Below are positions 58,725-64,000 of a stretch of DNA of 64,000 nt, piece by piece. The notes under the pieces were generated by a model. The model had not been told where the DNA came from and searched no databases. It saw only the letters and a program-made list of their open reading frames with translations. Numbering within the stretch: the stretch's first letter is position 1; each line of letters opens with the position of its first letter. The position numbers were made by a program, and so were the translations under genes. Source of the stretch: Mytilisepta virgata (lineage: Eukaryota > Mollusca > Bivalvia > Mytilida > Mytilidae); assembly GCA_028015205.1 (NCBI GenBank), contig CM051516.1, positions 27,394,593 through 27,458,592 on the forward strand. The letters run 5' to 3'.

Positions 58725-58835
58725 GAGTACACTAGAAACAACATAGAAAACTAAAGCCTGAGCAACTTAACCCCACCAATAGTTGGGGTGATCTCAAGTG
58801 CTCTGGATGGGTAGTAGCAATGAGATGATTTTGCA
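58725..58835 (-). repeat. Dispersed mussel repeat A, copy 5
   Basis: 'aactaaagcctgagcaactt' and 'aaccccaccaatagttgggg', then 'ctcaagtgctctgga', match the 26240-26300 part of the family. Confidence 0.55.
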
Positions 58836-58839
58836 CCAT

Positions 58840-60855
58840 ACATATAGATCACAACTACAATATGAATGCGTCGGTCCTTAGAGGCCTGTAAAACAGGGCT
58901 TGTAATTCTTTGGTGTATATCTTTTGATTTTCTGTTTGTACATTGATGTGGCCATTAGTTTTCAGATTTATATTGTTTAATATTTGTCATTTCATGGCTA
59001 TTTCTAACTGATTTTAGTATAGTTTTTTCTGATTGTAAAGATGTTGTATGGTTAGCTTTATTTCTTTTTCATCATTTTGTTTCTGTGTCTGATTACCAAT
59101 CATACCTCCCTTTTCGTTTCTTTTCTTCAATAATGACAACAGTTTGGTTTCAATTTTCATTTATATATGTAACAATATAAAACAGTATATATATAATCTC
59201 ATATTACATCATTAATATTGGTCATTGTTGGAATGTATTCATCTTTAACAATGTACTGTAAAAGTGATATTTTCTAACAGGTACTTAGTATTATGGTTAT
59301 TGTGATATCACTTATTCAAAGGACACAGTTCATTTATAGCCCAAAACGGTCTAAAATATAAATCTTACAATTAAACTCCAAATAGTTCACAATTTGGTTC
59401 GTAAATTGGTCGATTTTAAATGTATTAACGTTCAATAAATCAGTTCTTTCATAATAGTACATTACATTCTCCAAATTAGGCCCATTTTGTCCAAATATAA
59501 TGATTTGGTGCAATTTTCAGACATGAAAGCTTTAGGAAAATTTGGCCACCATCTACAATCCAAAATATTTTGTAACCAAAAGACTCAAAATTTGATAAAG
59601 AATTCATCAAAATAAAAACTTTTCGGAATTGTATGGCGGCCATGGTTAATTATGCCAAAACATATAAATTGCAGACAAAATTGATCAAAAATACAAATAA
59701 TGTATAATTATGGGGTCATAGCTTCAAGATATTTAATAGTAGGTGCCAAAATAGTATATTTTAGTCTTAATAGAATTATCACAAGTATTTCTATTTGAAA
59801 TTTGTAATCGCTTGACCAATTTAGGGCCATTCTAACCCTTCGTGAACCTCTCTTTTCCTATAATATGTAGTAAATTTCTATTTGATATTCCTTAAAATAT
59901 TCACATATACCAAAATACATTTTTTATATTACATTTAACGAGAAACATTTTACATGATCCCATATATTTGATTTAATCCAGTTATATATATGCTAAGCAT
60001 ACAGTTATAATGACTTTCAAATTAGGACTATATTATATGAACAGAATTGAGCATTTTATTATTTATTTAGCATATCTGTTATGTTTTCAAATCATTTATC
60101 TGTATGCTGAGCTAGCATTTGTATAGTCTCTTAATATTCTAAAATGGATTAAAAGGATCACATGTGTTACAATCAAACTTTCGATTGACCATTAGATAAC
60201 TTCAAAAAATGTCATAACTGGTATATATAAACATTTGGATTTATTATTGTATTATCCATTGAATTCATGCTATTTCCATTTAATACAGTTTAATAGACTA
60301 TCTATACCTATTATTAATAGTAAAAAATGCAAAAAACTATAAATATATACATGGACTAACATATATACATTATTCATAAAAATTAATCATTTATCAAACT
60401 TCAAAAAGTTCATCTCATCGCATAGCATATACATGTATACATGTAGTTTTACATAACTCTAAACTATATATAACAGTAAATAATTTGTGAATGTATCAGT
60501 GGTACTTGCTTGCATATTAGTTACTATGGGACACGTCTCTAGAATAGTGAAAGAATCACCATTCAATTTTGCGTTTGATTAATTTTTTTTGTGGGAATGA
60601 GCACTTTAAAATAAATAGTGTTTTGTTTAACATTTGTCTGCGGCAAATAAGAGTTCGAAATATTATTAAGATAGTAAAAATACTTCCACATATACATGGA
60701 AATATAACTATAATGATGAGGGACACAATCCAAATTTTAAATTTATCTGTTTTTTTTTTTTGTGATAATAAACATTGTTTATATATTTAATAACATTCAG
60801 TTGAGCCATATTAATATTATAAAACGGAAATCACTTTCATGATGAACAGAGATTT
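58840..60855. other. AT-rich spacer, no gene recognised
   Basis: No frame above 75 codons and no clear repeat. I see nothing to annotate. Confidence 0.45.
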
Positions 60856-60861
60856 ACATAC

Positions 60862-60915
60862 AGACAGACAACGGTAACATTGACTGCCCCCATCGGCTTA
60901 GCAAAAAGGGCATTA
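60862..60915 (+). repeat. Fragment of the 'ggggcata' repeat element
   Basis: 'cagacaacggtaacattgac' and 'tgcccccatcggcttag...gggcatta' match the right end of the element at 18262-18805. Confidence 0.45.
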
Positions 60916-61514
60916 ACATTGTAATGACTAGTATAGATGCATTGGGAATGAGAGCATTATTCATGCATTGACAATCTTGTCTACATATATATATCCAAAC
61001 AGTAGTTCATAGCACACAGTTTTAGTTCAAAAATCTATATATATATATTTATATATATTCATCCGCAACAACAATTTTTCGGTACGTCATTGATATTAAA
61101 GATTGTTTGATTAATATACTAATATTTCTAACGACAAAACATTTTCATATTATTAATTTGGATTAAAAAAAAATCTGAGTATTCATTGAAAACATGAATT
61201 TAAAAGAAGCGATAAGGAATTTTATTTTGCACTATATAATGTCCGCGGGTCTATAATTTTTATAGGTCGGTTATCATTCCAAAACTAATTTAAATATATG
61301 CAAATAAGCGGGAAATTTAGGCGATGGCAATACACCCGAGGCCCTGACGGTCCTCTCATGTAAAAATTAAAATATCAATGAGAGATAGACCATTTTCTAC
61401 AACATGTGTAATACCATCCAAATAGAAATCAAAATATAGCTATTTGTAGAGCTTACTGCTGCACAGAGACAAACATATTATAGGAAGATTAAGACAGATT
61501 TGATATAACGTCAT

Positions 61515-61721
61515 CAGGGGCGGGTCCAGGTGAGGGCGTACGCCCCGCCCCCTTCCTTTAAAAAAAAACTATCGTAATCTGCTTATGTTGTATTGAATAT
61601 GGCAATTTACAATTAGTTTATGTTTTTTAGCAAAACAAAAGGTCCAAAAAATTTTTCGCCTCGCTCCGCTAGGCGAAAGTTTTATTATACGCCCCCTTTC
61701 AAATATCCTGGAGCCCCCCTG
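61515..61721. mobile_element. 207-bp MITE, hAT-like GC-rich ends
   Basis: Ends 'caggggcgggtccagg' and 'cctggagcccccctg' are imperfect inverted repeats. GTCAT lies immediately outside both (61510-61514 and 61722-61726). It contains 'cgcctcgctccgctaggcg', a palindromic phrase common in mollusc repeats. Confidence 0.55.
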
Positions 61722-61729
61722 GTCATATT

Positions 61730-64000
61730 CATTTAATCTCATTAAAAGGGTTTTAAAAAACGGTTTTAATCACGTTAATTAAAGGTTGAATAAACTACAA
61801 ATTGGTTAAGAGGAAGGTCAACAATGACATCGACACCACCAAACAGACAGAACCCCGGAAAAAATAACTTAAGTTCAAGTTGTTTTAAGATATAATATTT
61901 GCCTTTTAGCATCTAATATTTTTATCTGCTGTATAATTAAAAACATTATAAAATTGAAACCAGTTATTTTTTGTAGTAATATCATCAAGTACGCTAATGG
62001 GAAATTTCGACATCTGATAATTGAAGAAATAGAACGGTTACTGAAGAGATAAACTGGACAAAAACAGATTAGGCTAAACCAAACTGACTTTTGTGCGATG
62101 TAAATTTTGCCGCTTCATTTTGCAAACATGCTGATAATTCGCCACAAATTCAAATTTTTTTCAGAAAATCAAAAATAAAAATTGTTCAGCCGCTCCTAAA
62201 ATTTTATAACATTGGATTTTTTCCCCATTTTTGCTATATTTTAGCTTAAAATGTGTGCCGCACGTAAATTTGATGTTCGCCCGAAAAAACTAATCATCAA
62301 GAAAAAAAATTAAATTAAAATTTCGCTCGCTCGCACCTATTTTTGCCATCCAAAAATTAAAAGAACTAAAAATCAATTTTGTGTGGCCTAAACTTTGTTC
62401 TCTGTCCAAAAATGTTTGCTGATAAATAGTATACAGTGTTAATTTTAAATTTTTTTAAATTTAAGTTTTCCAGGTAGAGCAAAAAATGGCTCCTACTCCT
62501 TTCAATGGCTTTAGCAGCACAAAAGCGTAAGTCTATATAGTACCGCCAGTCTTACATTCAGCATTCAACGCTAAGCAGCCGGGATTTTCTCCTTTGTGAA
62601 TTCCACTGCAGAAATGTGCCCTGTCATTTCGTTTTCTAGCATTCTGCATCTTAAAACATTTTAAGGGATATTTCTGTGATGTAAGTTGTAATTTCATTTC
62701 TGTCACTAAGGAAATTTTTTATTGTGTTTATTGTGAAATAAAGGTGGAAAACTTTGTCTAGTTGTCTTGTGTCTATGGGATTAACAACTAGGATGAAACA
62801 CTGTGAATGGTATAATTTTCTTTATTCTGATCAGGATCATTCTAAATTTGAGGTCAGACAACTAATACCTGTCAATCTGACCATGTATCTCTGTCAAATA
62901 GCGATTATTTCGAGTTTCTTTGATTGATTAATTTATGGTCGTTTAACGCTTCGGTGATATTTATCGATCTCGGCCTGGTACTGCTATATAAGATCATCCT
63001 GTGTATATATATATATATGATCTTCAATTCCACTTTCGAACTTCAATCATCCAACAAACAGCAAGTCACACTCTAGTACGAAAGTCGTAGGTTAATAGGT
63101 CGTAGGATTGATGTACATGTAGTTGGTATATGTAAGATTCTCATTGGTTGTATATAATGGAACGGGAAGGCATAATAAAATTAGTAATTCTGTATGGTTG
63201 ATACGGCCTTGCTCCATATACGTCGTGTAAGGTTAGTCTTCGTACTGATGTACTGTTTTAAGTCGTATGAATGGGAATATTATATAACACCCAAACTTAA
63301 GTACAAATTTTTATGATTTCAAAATATGAATCTAATTATTACGAACTACAAAATAAAAGTTGTTTACAATACCTTATTTAAGTCATGTCAAAGTACTGTT
63401 GGGTCAGTGTACTGAATTGCGCTTTATATAATACACTTCTGACCACAACATATATCAAAATAAATAAGACGATGTTTATTTCTAAAACAGAGTATTTTGA
63501 TTTGATAAACGAGAAATGTTAAATAAATGCTACGTTATTTGAAATACTTCTTCCATTTATTTATTCATCAGATCAGAAATTATGAAAAAAATACAACATC
63601 GTATTTGAAGAGTACCAATTACATAATTGATTTAATTGTAATGTGTGTAGCCATGTAGCCTTTTTTGTCTTCAATTTACCTGGATTAAACTAATAATTTG
63701 ATGTCTTAAAACTGTTCTTCAGCAGGATAATGCCCTGTCATGCCAGATTATTACCTCGTGACAATCCGTTTTCTCTTGTTTGTTCCGGTACAGATCGGTA
63801 TCTTGAAAAGTGAACTTACATTTTATTGAAAAAAAACCCTTTATTTGGTTTTTTAATTATGTTGATAGTGTGATCTTAACTGTAAATTTTGGATTTTCCC
63901 TTTAAGTACATAAAACCTTTGATCTCTCCGTGATCATTTTCAATTTATTGATACTTTAAGACTTTAATATTCCCCTATAATTTTTCAGTACAGTTAGAAA
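61730..64000. other. Spacer to the right edge, no gene recognised
   Basis: AT-rich with a 'gctcgctcgca' phrase (62325) and a TA run (63007-63017). No supported exon; a gene extending from the right cannot be excluded. Confidence 0.35.

Overview
The window is nuclear DNA from an invertebrate animal, most likely a marine bivalve close to Mytilus. This rests on three things. The base composition is AT-rich, with few coding regions and introns with GT/AG borders. There is an insulin-like precursor with the extra cysteine pair typical of molluscan insulins. Many dispersed repeats have wording that I recognise from mussel genomes. The species call is inference; no database search was possible.

Genes. 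Four protein-coding units can be supported. (1) 1-1768 (+): the 3' part of a LINE (non-LTR retrotransposon) reverse-transcriptase ORF that runs off the left edge. (2) 11226-13818 (-): a three-exon gene of about 524 residues with a long acidic middle and no recognised family; its splice phases agree. (3) 30186-32437 (-): a two-exon insulin-like peptide gene with signal peptide, B chain, short C peptide, A chain, TATA box and poly(A) signal. (4) 48903-50540 (+): an intronless TRIM-like protein with two B-boxes, a coiled coil and a beta-propeller-like C-terminus, but no RING. Two decayed fragments are also visible: a DEDDh-exonuclease-like piece at 20126-20674 and a gag-type zinc-knuckle piece at 34183-34415.

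Mobile DNA dominates the rest. At 37393-38721 there are 3.5 apparently identical 378-bp units. On the minus strand each of the four copies of one segment folds as a complete type I hammerhead ribozyme. This is a retrozyme (a small non-autonomous retroelement that makes self-cleaving circular RNA). A diverged relative with a damaged ribozyme core lies near 8455-8625. Two large insertions have clean ends. One is a 10.7-kb segment (14638-25321) with 18-bp inverted ends and a TTAA target duplication, which splits an older tandem array. The other is a 5.0-kb segment (35037-40054) with Harbinger-like ends and a TAA duplication; it contains the retrozyme array. Smaller pieces include two related foldback elements full of GATATC palindromes (33505-33740 and 54342-54835), a 1.03-kb element with six internal tandem units (28140-29171), at least eight other hairpin MITE-like elements, two tRNA-derived sequences, several minisatellites, and many copies of mussel-type dispersed repeats.

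Layout. 1-2 kb LINE; 2-11 kb repeats and AT-rich spacer; 11.2-13.8 kb acidic gene; 14.3-25.9 kb tandem array with the 10.7-kb insertion; 26-29.2 kb repeats; 30.1-32.5 kb insulin-like gene; 33.2-45.5 kb dense transposon territory; 46-47 kb repeats; 48.9-50.6 kb TRIM-like gene; 51-57.7 kb minisatellites, the second GATATC element and a LINE 3' tail; 58-64 kb mostly AT-rich spacer. The genes show no functional linkage to each other.
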